Origin: Thelephora terrestris
Lineage: Eukaryota > Basidiomycota > Agaricomycetes > Thelephorales > Thelephoraceae
Length of the DNA stretch: 64,000 nucleotides
Direction of reading: 5' to 3'
Assembly: GCA_015956445.1 (NCBI GenBank)
Contig: WIUZ02000020.1
Span: 620,001 to 684,000 of the forward strand
Below the pieces are notes generated by a model, which worked only from the letters and a program-made list of their open reading frames with translations, was not told the DNA's origin and made no database searches. Below are positions 42,933 through 54,971 of this stretch, one piece after another (within the stretch, counting starts at the first letter, position 1; every line of letters starts with the position of its first letter). The translations under genes and the position numbers were made by a program.

Positions 42933-44584
42933 ACGCGCGGGCAGGAGAGATTGTTTTTTTGTTGGACGCTCGTTCTCGTTCGTTTTAGCCTTTTTGGCAC
43001 TGTTCATCTTTTTGGTGGTGTCGTTTTTTGGTCGCGCTTGTTTCTGTCACCCCGCGATGATAGCGTTCTGTCCTGCGACGATGTGGTCGTTTGTCGTGTT
43101 CTGCGTTGGTGTATCATGTAACATGTTCCCTACCCCTCCCCCATCTGTATTATCAGAAGTGAATGTATGCCGGCTATACATTCGTGCGGTCACGGATCGT
43201 TCCAGTGATTTTTGATGGGATGTTGGACACACGTGAGGGGATTTGTATTCCCCCCCCCCTCCCCTTCCATTGACCAAGACTTCGAAAGCACATGTGGATG
43301 AAGACCCACTCGAAAAGTTCAATTGGTCATTGTTACTCGTGACTCGGTGGGCCTCTCCGCTCCTTTGATTCTGTTTTGGGATGGGGGAGGAGGGTATAAG
43401 ATTTTGGCGGAAGTGAAAGGGAGGGGTCTAGATCGTGATCTGCGAGATTGTGTTTGAGGTGCCCATGGGTAGGTATGAGAGTTCCAGCTTGTGTTTGGCG
43501 TACGAAGAGGGGACATAAGGGTGGGCCTTTCCCTCCCACCCACCCTAGCGCTTGCTGGGCTGCGTAACGTGCTTCAGATGAGTGACTCGGCGGTAATGGT
43601 GGTGGAACACCGAGGGGGTCGTGTATTGCACTGTAAGAGGGATCTACGTTTGTTGAGTGGCTGGGCGGATGACTGGACTCGGGGTGGCACGTGCCGGTGC
43701 TGCGACGGCCTCGTAGTCCTGTGAACGGGACCGGGGCCGTGTCAATTGGGACTGTCAATCAGACTGTGGATGCCATAGCGAGTAGTAAGCGAGCGGAGGG
43801 GTAGATACAGTCTGTTATCTGGCAGGTGTACGACCCTGCCATCAACGTGTGTTATTCCGACCTACTCAGTCCCGGAACTGGGGATATGTATACAGCGCTG
43901 GGAGAGGAACGGTCAAGAGGTTAGAAGCTAGAGACCAAGATCGGAACGTAGGAACAGATGATTGAGATTGTTGGTGTTGGGGTGCCCAGGCACGCCGCGG
44001 GGGTGGGAAGTGGGCATCGCCACTCAGTCGTGGTGGTGCTGCGTGGGCCGTGTAATGCAACGAGAAATGATACGGCTTCGAATGATCCTGATTTTTCGTT
44101 TTTTTATTTTGGAGTTGCGGTATAGACTTCAATTGCCTCGGGCACCCTCGACCGGGGGGTGTCATTTCGCTCTTTTGTCCTGCCTCTCCCCCTTCTCTCT
44201 TCCCACAGCTACACGTCTTCTCTCCCGGAGATGCCGAGTGTGGATTAGTAATCCACAGCGAATTTCGGAGAACTCAAGTTCGACTGGACAATCATTCCGG
44301 CGTTCCAAAACTGGACCGGTGTCGCTTTGATTCAAAAATCTTTTTTTGGTTAGGCTCCCCTCCGGACTCTTTTCCTCAACATCTCGACCCTCAGACGCCC
44401 ACCACAAAAGTGTTCTGTGGTAAATTGCACATTGGAGCTGTGTCTCCCCCCCTTCGAGATGATGATGACGCCGAATATAAAGAGCGGTCCCCCATCTTTG
44501 GCAGGTTCACCCCATCCCCGGTTTCAACTTCCCCTTCCTCACTCTACTCTCTCTCCCTTCTTTCCACCCCTATAACACTCCGTC
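42933..44584. other. Intergenic, no gene seen
   Basis: This stretch contains C- and G-rich homopolymer patches (C-run near 43250, G-rich around 43380) and open frames of 75-140 codons on both strands without family features. The last 100 bp are CT-rich with TATAAAG near 44477, the likely promoter of the transcription factor gene. Confidence 0.4.
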
Positions 44585-47500
44585 ATGCGATCCAGCTCAG
44601 ATGCGAGAGGTTCTTCAATCCTAAAATCCATGCCTCCAGAGGAGGTCCAGATGAAGCGCTCCCGAGGCGAGCTCTCCTGTGCAGAATGCAGAAGGTGCGC
44701 ACCGCCACCGCTTCACTCTCCCCTTCCCTCTCTTACCCCATAAATCCCTTTTGTCCGTAGGTGTAGGATACGATGCGACAGAAAGGTTCGTTCTCTTTAC
44801 CGACACCTTTGAGAGCCTCCCAGTCCTGATCTCTCGTTTTTTTTCACTGTTAGGTCCCATGCGGATCATGCGTACGGAGGGGTTGTGTCCCACTGTGTGA
44901 GTCGCTGCTGCTTCTTTTTCTCATCATCATGTTGTCTCAATTGTTGAATAGGTCCCAACGGTGAGTCTATCATGGGAAAAAAGACGGAAGTATGATCTGA
45001 CGGGATCCCGGGATCAGGTTCGTTGCGTGCTGGCCATGGCTCTCGGTGAGTAGTCCCCCATTCCTCACATTCCCCTCTCCCCAAAACACGTTATCTGATC
45101 GACCCACTTCCCTACCACAGATTCGTTTTGGCAGACACGGAGGAGCTACACAGTCAGATCGCCCAGATGAGTCAGCGGATACGCCAACTCGAAGAAGCGT
45201 TGGCATCCTCCCACAACTCCGACCCGCACGGGGATCGTCATCCTCTCTTGCGGGATGAATTGCTCGCTGTCAAGTTTGGCTCTGGCAGCCGTGGTACCAG
45301 TGAGGAAAGCGACGGAGACGACATGTTCACGCTATCTTTCGGGACGCTTGCAATCACTGATACCGGGGGCTCCAGTTACTTTGGGGTCTCTGCTGGTGCA
45401 CTGGTGAGTCGTGAACGCCTAACCCACCCGTGTTCCGATGGTTAATCGTTGTAGGCCAAGCCGTTTGCTGAGCAAGCGCTGTCGAGCAGTTCAGCCGGTC
45501 GGTCCACGTTGCCCCCACACGACATCTGGAACCACAACTCGCGCGGTCAATCCGAACTACCCGACGACGTGTTATCAGACCTCAGGCGTGCTCTACCCTC
45601 ACACTCTCAAGCCGTCCACCTCTGCGAACAATACAAAAAGTGGTACAGGTTCCAACCGATCCAAATCGGTGACCTCATGGACGACGTCCTGCCGTTCGTT
45701 TACGAGGGCGATCTCACGAGCTCGCCTCACAAGCTCGCCGTTTTGTATTTCGTGTTCGCCGCTGGATCTTTGATGGACCCTGCCCTCCCTCCGCGAAACG
45801 CCCGCGCCGAGGCCTTTTGCGAGTTGGGGTTGAAAGCTTTGGACCTGCGGAACGTGTCTGCGTCGACCGAGGTCGAGACCGTGATCGCGATCTCGTTGCT
45901 TGCGTCTTATCATGGGAACCTTGGGACCGAGAACTGCTTGGAGACCGCTTGGGAGGAGATGTCGTTGGCTATCAAGGTTGCGCAAAAGGTGCGTCTGTGT
46001 GGTCGTGCATACCCTTTATTATCGATTTTTAACGCCCCCCTGCGTTCAGATCGGATTGCGTACGTCGTCTTCACTGTGTCTCTCGTCTCATCGTAACTCA
46101 CCTTTCGTTGTTCAGATCGTGAACCTTCCCGATGGAACCTCGAGCCACAGCAGGTACAGAAAAGGAGAAGGCTCTTCTGGGAGCTCATGTCCCAAGATGG
46201 CGTTCGTGTAAGTGCTTAATTCCCCCCTTTAGTTGGTGTTGCTCATCTGACTTGGCTCCCTCGGCCAACAGTCGTTATCCCTCGGTCGACCGCCAACGAT
46301 GTCCCTGAAATGGGTAGACTGTTACCTCCCAACTCTAGAAGAACGTACTCCGGAACAAATACGTAAGCGATCTTCTTTTTCTCGGGGTCCCCTCCGTAGA
46401 TTCTCATCGGTTCCTTCCCCAGTCGCGACCTTCCAGTATTCGGTCACGAAAGAAGTCATATGGCCTTTGATGGAGTTGATTGGATCGACCTCGCCCTCGA
46501 GTTACGGTGCGGTGCTCGCGTTGGACAAGAAGATCCGCGAGTTGAGCTCGACGGTCGATGTACGTGGGGGCGAGCAGTTTACTATCGCTACCGCGTCCGC
46601 GATGGAGTGGAACTGTATCTTGGGAGCGAATGCGAGGCAAGCTAGTGAGTGTTCTCTCTCACGTTCCCGTCATTGCTTTGCCGCCCGTTCGCGGTGCCTC
46701 GGTCCTGAGTACGATTGATATGTTTGAAAGAGCCATACTGACGTGATGATCAGTTTTGCTGTGGATTCACCGTCCGTTCCTGGCCATGGCTCTCCTCCAA
46801 CACCCCGAAAACCCGTTCGAGTCGGTCTATTCCCAATCCGTGCTCGCCGCGCAACAAGCCGCCTCGTTTATGATTCGCACCACCGCACGGTATCTGGATA
46901 AAGCTCCAGAATCCATCTTGAGACATTGGGACGTGTGGGTCGACATTCCCAGCGCCGCTGTAAGCATCTGCACACATCGTTCACTCTCTCTGTGGTATGC
47001 TAAATCCTCCACTTCCGGGTGTTCGGGAACGCTTAGATAACCGCGGCATCTATCGCGATACATGCGCCGAACATGCCGTCTAGCGCGATGAGCGATTTGG
47101 ATCTCGCGATCAGGATCTTGGAGAGAGGAGCTGATCACTCGTGGTACGCCAGGGTGGCGCTGGTGAGTTTTGATCAAAACCTAACAACGATCTCCCCCCC
47201 GATTGATTACTCTCCCCTTTTTTCTCGTATACGCGCAGCCTTTTATAGTTCAGATGAGGCAGAGAGTGAGCGACTCGGTGACATCCGGAGATCCTTCAGA
47301 TAGTCCGATGCTCGGTGTCCCGGTGGGGACGGACCTTGACGAAGACAAGAACAAGGACGATCTGTACCTCTTTACGAGAGGTCAAGTGTTCAAGAAGTCG
47401 AGTCGGAGGCCGTCGTCTGTTCCTTCTAGGATGTCGAGCTTCCCCGTTCCGAGCCCTGCGAACGTGAAACTTTCCTTGCCGTCACCGTTCGTGGGGTACG

Positions 47501-47757
47501 CCGATCCTGGGTTCGATGCTGCTGCGGCCACCGTCACCGGCGGGATGATCTTTTCCGGTCACCACCAGGATGGGTTCGTGTCGTACGCGCCTGCCATGGA
47601 TTTGTTTTCGTTGGAAGCTGGGACGCCCGATCAGCTGTCGATGTTTGGATCTGGGGGGACGACGACGGGGGAGCACCACCACCAACATCAACACCACCAC
47701 CATGAGAGCTCTGCGTCGTGGTTGCAGTTTGGGATAACGGACGCGTTTGCGAGGTAG
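44585..47757 (+). CDS. Zn2Cys6 fungal transcription factor
   Basis: From ATG 44585 (MRSSSDARGSS) more than ten exons give a typical fungal regulator. The binuclear zinc cluster is split over exons: SCAECRR, then CRIRCDRK, then VPCGSCVRRGCVPLC (C-x2-C-x6-C-x5-C-x2-C-x8-C). A linker and coiled coil follow (ADTEELHSQIAQMSQRIRQL). The fungal-specific TF domain is recognised from IGLHREPSRWNLEP, QKRRRLFWELM and SLSLGRPPTM, and LWIHRPFLAMALLQHP near its end. The C-terminus is low complexity and ends with a His-rich run (GEHHHQHQHHHH) and FGITDAFAR. Such factors bind CGG-type DNA in the nucleus; the targets are unknown. The short exons between 44.95 and 45.13 kb are uncertain. Confidence 0.85.
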
Positions 47758-49718
47758 CTTCCCTCCTCCTCCCCTCCCATGCCCCCCTCCACGGAGGTCT
47801 CTGGCTCTCCTCTTTGCTTTTTATTTTGCATTCCGTGGCTGCTTTTTTTATTAAATCCAAGGGGTTGTTTTTTTATATTTCTGGTTTGTAAGAGCGGTTA
47901 AGTTATTCTCTCTCTCTTCACGTGTACGCTTCAATTATTATCTTTCGTCTCTTGTTCTTTTATGATGTTTTTTTTCCCCCTTTCCCCCCCTTGGGTACCA
48001 TCCTCCCCCCTCTCACTAATGCTTAACGCCCGCACGCCCCACACAACAATATCGCATATGCACGGCGCACGCCGTGTTCTTTATATAACCTGCAAACTCT
48101 CGTAAATCCGTAACCGTAACTTAGATAGCATCTCTCCTCTTTTTCTCTCTCTCTTGGTGTTTTTCGTTAATCCTGGCATGTATACGCCCCCCCCCCCCCC
48201 CCCCCCCCGAAAAGCAAGCTTTCGCCCGTAATATATGTGTATGTGTGTATTTTTTGTAATGGGGTTGCACGAATCTATTAAGTTACAAGTTTTAGTACAA
48301 GGGCTCAACAATTCCGAACCCGGAACTGGTGACCGCGCGTTTCTGGCGTCGTTGATCTCCGCAGGTTTGAGAGGGGTTGTGTTTTCGAAGTTTTTGTCTC
48401 TTGTTGCCTACGTTGGGTGACAGAAGGGGGGGATGGTGGGTAACCTTTGGCCGCGTTTTTCGAGGCGCTTGCACCTATCCGATGTTGTCGAGAGCCGTGA
48501 CGGTGGGGTAGAGGGCCCGTCAACGGGACGCCCTCATTTCGTATATAGCCCTCCAAACCCTGCTCAGAGACTTACCCGAAAAGAAATCTGTGAGCGCCAA
48601 GAGGTTTGACCGAAAGTGCTGCCCACTCGACAGGGTAAAACACCAGCTGATGGTGTAGGTGCTAGTAGGGGCGTCTTCAAGAACGCTCTTTCACAACTTT
48701 CGACTTTCGACTTTCTTAACTCTCTCTCTCCCCCCAGCGTATATTATGGGCCACTCAGGATTTTTGCATACATATATATAGCCCTTCCCCCCGCCCTGAC
48801 GCCGGGTGCGTTCGCGCGTTCGGAACGTCTTTGTTTTTTCATCGATCGTCGATCCACCATTTTGAAAAAAAGTTAATCGAACACGAATTACATGCCCGCT
48901 GTGGATCAGTGGGCCACCCCGCCTATCCGCTGGTTTACGACAGTTGGAATCCTGCACTGCACTACTTGAGATATTGCTCTGCACTTTAGAATTTGTGCGT
49001 TTAGGGAAGTCGCTCGTCGGGTTTCAAGACAAGACCCTTAAGCTTGTCCACGAGGACGGTGACATGGATGTTAGGTGAAGGGTAGTCTCGGAGCTTCTTA
49101 AACCCTCCGGACCCCGTAGCTCTCAAGTGGCGTATAGGGGATCCCTGGCTGATGGCCGCACAGTGTAGCGCTGAAGTGCGGCGCGAAGTGAATCGTGATT
49201 TGCGCGTTCGTTCAAAAGCGGCATAGAGCGAGTGACTTTATATATATGTGTGTGTGGGGGGGGGGGGTTTCTCGTGAGCTCTCCTCGGATCCCGAGGGCC
49301 CTGTTTCATTGACCTACGGTTCTTCCCGGTGGTTGTCGGATGCTAAAAATCAATGAAATTGCTCGATGAAGCTGTTTTTGCAGGTTAGATTCGAAAACCG
49401 GAAGAGAGAGTTTGGCACGGGGTAAGGTCGGATAAACCGCATTTCCCGAATCGGTCATGAGGCTCAAGCGCTCAGGGTGTTACCGTGTCAGGCGGCTTGC
49501 TCCTAATTCGATCCCCTTGGCTCCGAGCACTAGAGTACTTAATTTGATGTGTGAAGATTTACAATTCCCAAGCCGATGGTCTTCCGCGTCCTCCTACTCC
49601 TCCTCCTCCCCCCTCTCTCTCATTGCTAACGACCATCTTCGAACGTTGCAAGGCCAAGCTCCTGCAGTACTGACATTTCCCGTCCATCTCGCCGTGGGGG
49701 GCTCTCCGGTTTTCTAAG
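47758..49718. other. Intergenic with homopolymer tracts, no gene seen
   Basis: Nearly 2 kb with no credible frame. It holds a 22-base C run (48187-48208), a G run of about 12 near 49256 preceded by TATATATGTGTGTGTG, and pyrimidine-rich sequence. A CTCCTCCTCC tract lies near 49600 before the next gene. Confidence 0.45.
48187..48208 (+). repeat. C22 homopolymer
   Basis: A pure run of 22 C. Length is unstable in vivo and hard to sequence, so the exact count may be an assembly estimate. Confidence 0.9.
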
Positions 49719-51408
49719 ATGTCCAACATCAGTTTCGCGTTTGCGTTCATCGCAGGAACGTTTTTGGAGTGCGTGATGTACGGTAAGCGTATATCCTGCC
49801 TCCCCTCGGTGCTTGTTTCGTTCAGCCGGGTTGATGTCCCTTATTTTTGAATATACCTCCGGTCCCGGATTGCGTTCCTCGCTCAGGCATCTTCGTTCCC
49901 CTCCTCATCGCCGCATGTTACGTCCAGTGGGAGAAGCACTCAAAGGGGCGACGCGTCCACCGAGTCATGGTCTTCACCGCCGTCTTTTTTGGGCTCACAA
50001 TCACCACAGTAAGCGGGGGAAGGGAGGAACCCCTCTCTCAAAGTTTCCGCATCAGAATCTGACACTGTTGTTGGGCAACTTTTACTACCAGCATTGCGTT
50101 CTCTCGGTCTATCGGTCGATGCGAGCGATTTTGCATTCCACCCAGGGAGAACCCGTCGATCAATATCTGAATCCTCCGTATCCCGCTCTGGAGATTTTTC
50201 GGCTGGGACTGTTCCAGCTCCAAATCATCGTCGGGGACATTATAATGGTGCTTACTTTCCTTTTAACGCCGTGAGGCTTGCAGAAGAGCGATCGCTGACG
50301 GAGCGTGACGCGGGCAGATGCATAGGATGTATCACGTTTACAACAAAAATCTCCTTCTGTGTGTCGTTCCTTCGGTGACTATAACCGCTTTGTTCGGTGA
50401 GTTCCTTCCCCCTGCCCTCCCCTGCGTGTTCAGCTGCGTACGTTCGTCGCTCATTCTAAATCGCATAGCCGTCGGCTGTTGCACGGTGAACCAATTTCGG
50501 GACCTCACAACACCTCGCAGCATAAAATTACTTCAAGACTTTAGTGCAGCCTGCTTCTGTCTCACACTGTTGTAAGTCGGCCAATCTTTTTTTCTTTCTT
50601 TTCAGGAACAAAACGCTCAACCCGAAAACAAAGTAACAGCCTCTTTATGACTTGTGAGTGGGCCGGGTTCTTGCGCCGCTGGTAAACTCTTGTCGCTCAA
50701 CGTCCGTCAGTCGCTATCAGTTTCAAACTATGGTTTGTGCATCGGGAAACTACGAGAGCTAACATACGGATCAAGGGTTCGGTCGTCTTGGTACGCCACA
50801 ACGGTTTTCCCCATCCCTCCTCTCTCCGACCATCGTTCCGCTAATCTGTTCTCTTCTAAATAGCGGGCTATGAAGGTGCTCATCGAAAGCGCTGCGCTGT
50901 GGACGTGAGTCGCGGCCTGGTTCACGTGATAAATCAAGAAGTTAGGAAAACTCACCCAAGGGGTCGTACCCGATTTTTTTAGAGCCTGTGTGGCCCTCAG
51001 CTTCTTCGCTTTCCTAGCCCAGACTAACCTCATGTACACGTTCCTCGCTATAGTACGTTCGGGCTTTCTTTCTACAAACCACACTCATGCGTTTGTACTC
51101 ACTCCGCCCCCCTCTTCACCTTTTCTATATAGTCCGGACCAGCGGCCGGAATCTCGTTCTGTCTGATCATCGTCCGGTTGGGCATGACGCTCCAAAACAG
51201 GGAATCGCGAGAAGAAAGCTGGGACGTCTCCATCCACACTCCATCCACCCAAACGCCATCGACCGGCCACATCTCCTTATCCTTCTCGCGGGACGCAATC
51301 AAACGGGATTTGGATTCGAAAGAGCTCAAGCTGGACCCGGAGTCGTCGAGACGGGGGTGCGGCGACGGAGACCAATCGGGGAACTTCGCAAAAGCGGCGC
51401 TCTCTTAG
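49719..51408 (+). CDS. Fungal seven-helix integral membrane protein
   Basis: ATG 49719 starts MSNISFAFAFIAGTFLECVM, the first hydrophobic helix. Further exons give GIFVPLLIAACYVQW, VMVFTAVFFGLTITT, LFQLQIIVGDIIM, the conserved HRMYHVYNKNLLLCVVPSV, FSAACFCLTL, KVLIESAALWT, FFAFLAQTNLMYTFLAI and GISFCLIIVRLGM, followed by a hydrophilic Ser-rich tail of about 70 residues ending NFAKAALS. This is the layout of the large basidiomycete family of unnamed seven-helix proteins, with the IESA and LIIVR signatures. Function is unknown; a receptor-like role is often guessed. About nine introns are needed; those between 50.4 and 50.85 kb are uncertain and one alternative there contains a stop, so mis-splicing or decay cannot be excluded. 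Confidence 0.75.
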
Positions 51409-54400
51409 CCTTGCGACGACGTGATTTTTTTTATGGGGGGCGGTGTGGGTGAGAGGGCACCCCTCACATCGGGTTGCTTCCCGCTCCTCTTTGTAAATCT
51501 GCTCGGTGCACGGGGTATGAGTATCGCACCATTGTATAATGTACAGTAGCCGGACCCGGGAACACAGCATATACTTTATATATAGTCAGCGCATCGCTTA
51601 TTGAGTCGTTCGAGTTCGAATGTGGAATCGCGAGCGTGCCGCAGCATCACCCAAGACTCGGGCTTGTGGCGAGCTGCTCCGACCTCAGTGTTCTATACTG
51701 TTTTATACCCCTCGTTTGATCTTCCCTTGTCATCAAGATGGGCTTCTGCTCGTACCCATACATACCGCCATGCTGTATAGTCATACAGTGCAGTATTGAA
51801 CAGTAGGGGTTGTTCGGAACCGTCTCTTTGGTTTCCATCACTCGAGCTCCTACGTGTCGCGTGTTGTTTTGATCCTGAGGTGATTCGATATAAGGCCAAA
51901 TGTGGTCCATGATTTCCTTTACACCTCGTTCGTCGTCATCGATGACAGGTTTGATCGTAGACACAGGTTTTTTTCTTTGCGCATTGGCCGGTCGTCAGTC
52001 CGCAAACGGCTCTTCTGCACGAACGGGGTAGCGAAGTATGTACAAGAAATGCGCTCCGAGTCGTCGAGTGACGGATCGCCCAAGGTCCCTCATCCAGAAA
52101 GTGTACGTCACTGGGAATAGGTTGCGTTGATCGCCTTCTGGGGCGACACACCAGGTGACAGGCCGGTTTGGCTAAGGGTCTGGTACAGGAGTCAAAGCAA
52201 ACGTCCATTAGTTTTCTTCCGTTCCCTAGAAGCGGTGTAAGTTATCGTCGATGAAGCTTCAAGTTTGCGGAGGTGGGAATCGAACGCCCGAACGGGGCGT
52301 TTCTTCCTGGTCAACTGATGGCCACGTAGAATTCAAAGCACCATCCGCCCGGTGCGATGGAACTGTGATGAATCGCACTCGGCCATGATGTTGAGTGTAT
52401 TCGTTCCGGAATGGCGTGGGTAAACCAGCCGCGCGATGGGTTTGCGGCGATCGTATAACGAGTGGCCATGCAGATGTAGTAGAAAGAGCCCAGCATCTCG
52501 CAAGATAGATCGTGAATGGCTCAAGTTTTGGGTGGCTCTGCAGAAAAAGACCAAGGTCCCGTGCCAGAACTTGTCGCCTTTTTTGGGCCGCCCGAGGGTG
52601 GTCAGAACTGGGGTAAGCTGCCGTTTCGACGGGGAATTCCTGAAGATCTACGAGTTCCAGAAAGGTCGGACTCAATCAGATGCCAAACACGCCCAGAAGC
52701 ACCTTTCGTTGGGAACTGTGATAACATCCCGCAGGGTGCCCGACTCTCTATTTCCGTCAGTTCCGAGACACCATCATCCTGGGACGGGATCAATGATTCG
52801 ACTTGCGATGCGGTGATAGGCTCTAGCACAAGACGGCGTATGAGACTAGTCAAAGACGGGACGAAGCCAATGTCGTGTTACCCGATTGCAACAAATGCAT
52901 CACCCGGATTGATGGACGCGAGAGCTACTGGCTCAGCTTCTCTGCGCTGCGGACCGTAGGTTCTGGATTTCGGGTGTGCATGTGATGCTCGGAATTCTTG
53001 GGCGGTATGGATATCATGGATCTCGGTGCCTGCAATATCAGCTGGAATGGGTTGGGGGCACCCTTGATCGGTTCCTGCTATTCCGGAAAGACCCTAGTCG
53101 TGTTCCTTGGAGATCTCCTCCGGATTGGTTTTTCTTGGACGTTGGATTCATCGCCGAATCTCTCTTGTCCAGGGGTGTAGTGGGGGAGAAGGCAGAGCGA
53201 CATGATGGCCTGGTGAGGAGATCGTCATTCAGGGATTGTCGGGTAGTCCCACGACACGAATTGCGCCTCCCGAGGCCTCGTGTTCCACTGCGCCCGCCGC
53301 CCCACATGGAATCACAGCCATTCTTGGCCAGCTCATCCCAAGCGCAGAAGCCAAACGACCAGAACTTGGGCCTGTTGCTGTTGGAAACCCGGCTATGTTC
53401 GGTTTTACGACTCCAAAGGCGACTGTGGCTGTAACCGTTTGAGAGACCAGATCGACTCCCCTCGATTTCCATTCCCTCGCGATCCGCGGTGGCTCCTCGA
53501 CGAGATTATTTCATCTCCCGTGTACGCACCTCAATCCGGCTTGTTCTTTCACGCTTGTTCCCCTGGTGTTTCGTTCCGACATTTATGATTCAAGCGTTCC
53601 GCGCAACATTTCCAATGTGATGTATGAGACAAGGCCCGCCTCGTCATAGTGCTGACCGTTCGGAGTTACTGATCCTAGCCTTGGTTCCAGGTAAGCATTT
53701 TCAAATTGTGTCGATCCGCCATGTAACGACGTAACGTTGGTTGATGGAAGATCGTACCTTCACCCGTGAGGGTCCATCGTCGCTTGTTCGTCAAAGCGTT
53801 ACCAGGGCAGAGAGACAAGGTTGGGTGACTTTTGTGTGGATTTCATGGGGCCCCAATTTTTATTGGCCTGTCCAGTGCGGTTGACACATGGGAGAAACTG
53901 CCTTCATCCTGACAACCTTTCCCAGCTCGGGTAGCACCGCCAATTTTATATTCGGGGGGCGGTTAAGTTTTGATAAAGTGGCGGAGAGCTCCACTCCTGC
54001 ATTCCAGGCATCCTTGGACCGCAGCCGGACCCAACTAATCCAGGGTTCATTCGGTCTTGGCTGTAGGTATTTGATGCAGAACTACAGCCTAAAGTCTCGA
54101 TGTTGTTATCTCCGAACCACAAGAGGAAAGTTGGCACGTATCCATCCCAATTCCATGCGCGCGGACTCCAGGATCTAGTCGACTCTCTCCGTTCTTTACG
54201 CTGGACCCTTTACGCTGGACGTGTCCACCAGTGACTTGAAAAGAGACCAAGGTGGATGATATTGTAGATGCGCGTGTGATTCAGAGCTGTGGTTTCTCAC
54301 TGTGGCTTAGGTGTTATCGCTCGAGTCCACATACCATTCTTCGGTCCTATATTATCGTAAGGAATTGAAGAAAGAGGGGAGCGCGCCGGTGGCGTATTGC

Positions 54401-54971
54401 CCGGTTACAACAAACACATCTAAACCGAGGTTTACTGGTGGAAGCCAGAGCAACTGATTCCGATTCTTCGCACTCAGACTGTGCCAAAATCTTCCTCACT
54501 GCGCAGTGGACTCACCGACATCGGGTAATGGCTCTCAGAGCCGTTGCAGCAACACTGTCGCGATGGACCACGCATATGCATGGTCAACTCGATGTTTTCA
54601 TCGGTATCCGGGGTGAATTTGCAAAGTTGTCGAGGCCGGGAGTACTGAGCTCAGAAATGGGTGAAATTATACCAAGGGGACAGCTAACTACATCGCCATA
54701 ATTAAGATCTTGACCTGTGCAAATTCGCTCTCCGACACCTGTAGGGCCACTGCGATTTTCCTGTTGGCGCTATTTATGAGCTAGACATGGATCGTAAACG
54801 GTCTTGGTACTCGCGCAGTGGTTGCAGACTTACGGAGAAACCTCCTGTCGCGTAAACTTTGTCCCTCTTGAGTGGACCAGTCCGGATGAGCACTTCTAAC
54901 GTGACATACTGCCTATGATATCGTTTATCTGTTTCTAACACCCAGTTTTCCGGACGGTCCCTGTGTGTGAC
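51409..54971. other. 3.5 kb without a readable gene; possible decayed genes
   Basis: Many overlapping frames of 70-150 codons exist on both strands, but I could not splice them into a known protein. A plus frame at 52516-52959 and another at 53280-53588 are the longest with balanced composition. About 80 bp near 52880 resemble a stretch near 54395 (both contain CCGRTTRCAACAAAYRCATC), which hints at duplicated and decayed copies of one gene. A minus frame near 52.4 kb contains HLHGH. Confidence 0.3.

Noticed and set aside
52255-52290. tRNA T-arm-like sequence (GCGTTCGATTCCC on minus)
   Set aside because: No matching acceptor, D or anticodon arm; the T stem does not pair well. Probably chance, at most a tRNA-derived relic.
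52300-52700. HLHGH on the minus strand, suggesting a laccase-type multicopper oxidase relic
   Set aside because: Only one short motif in one frame; the expected HCHIxWH segment and the other copper sites are not found in neighbouring frames.
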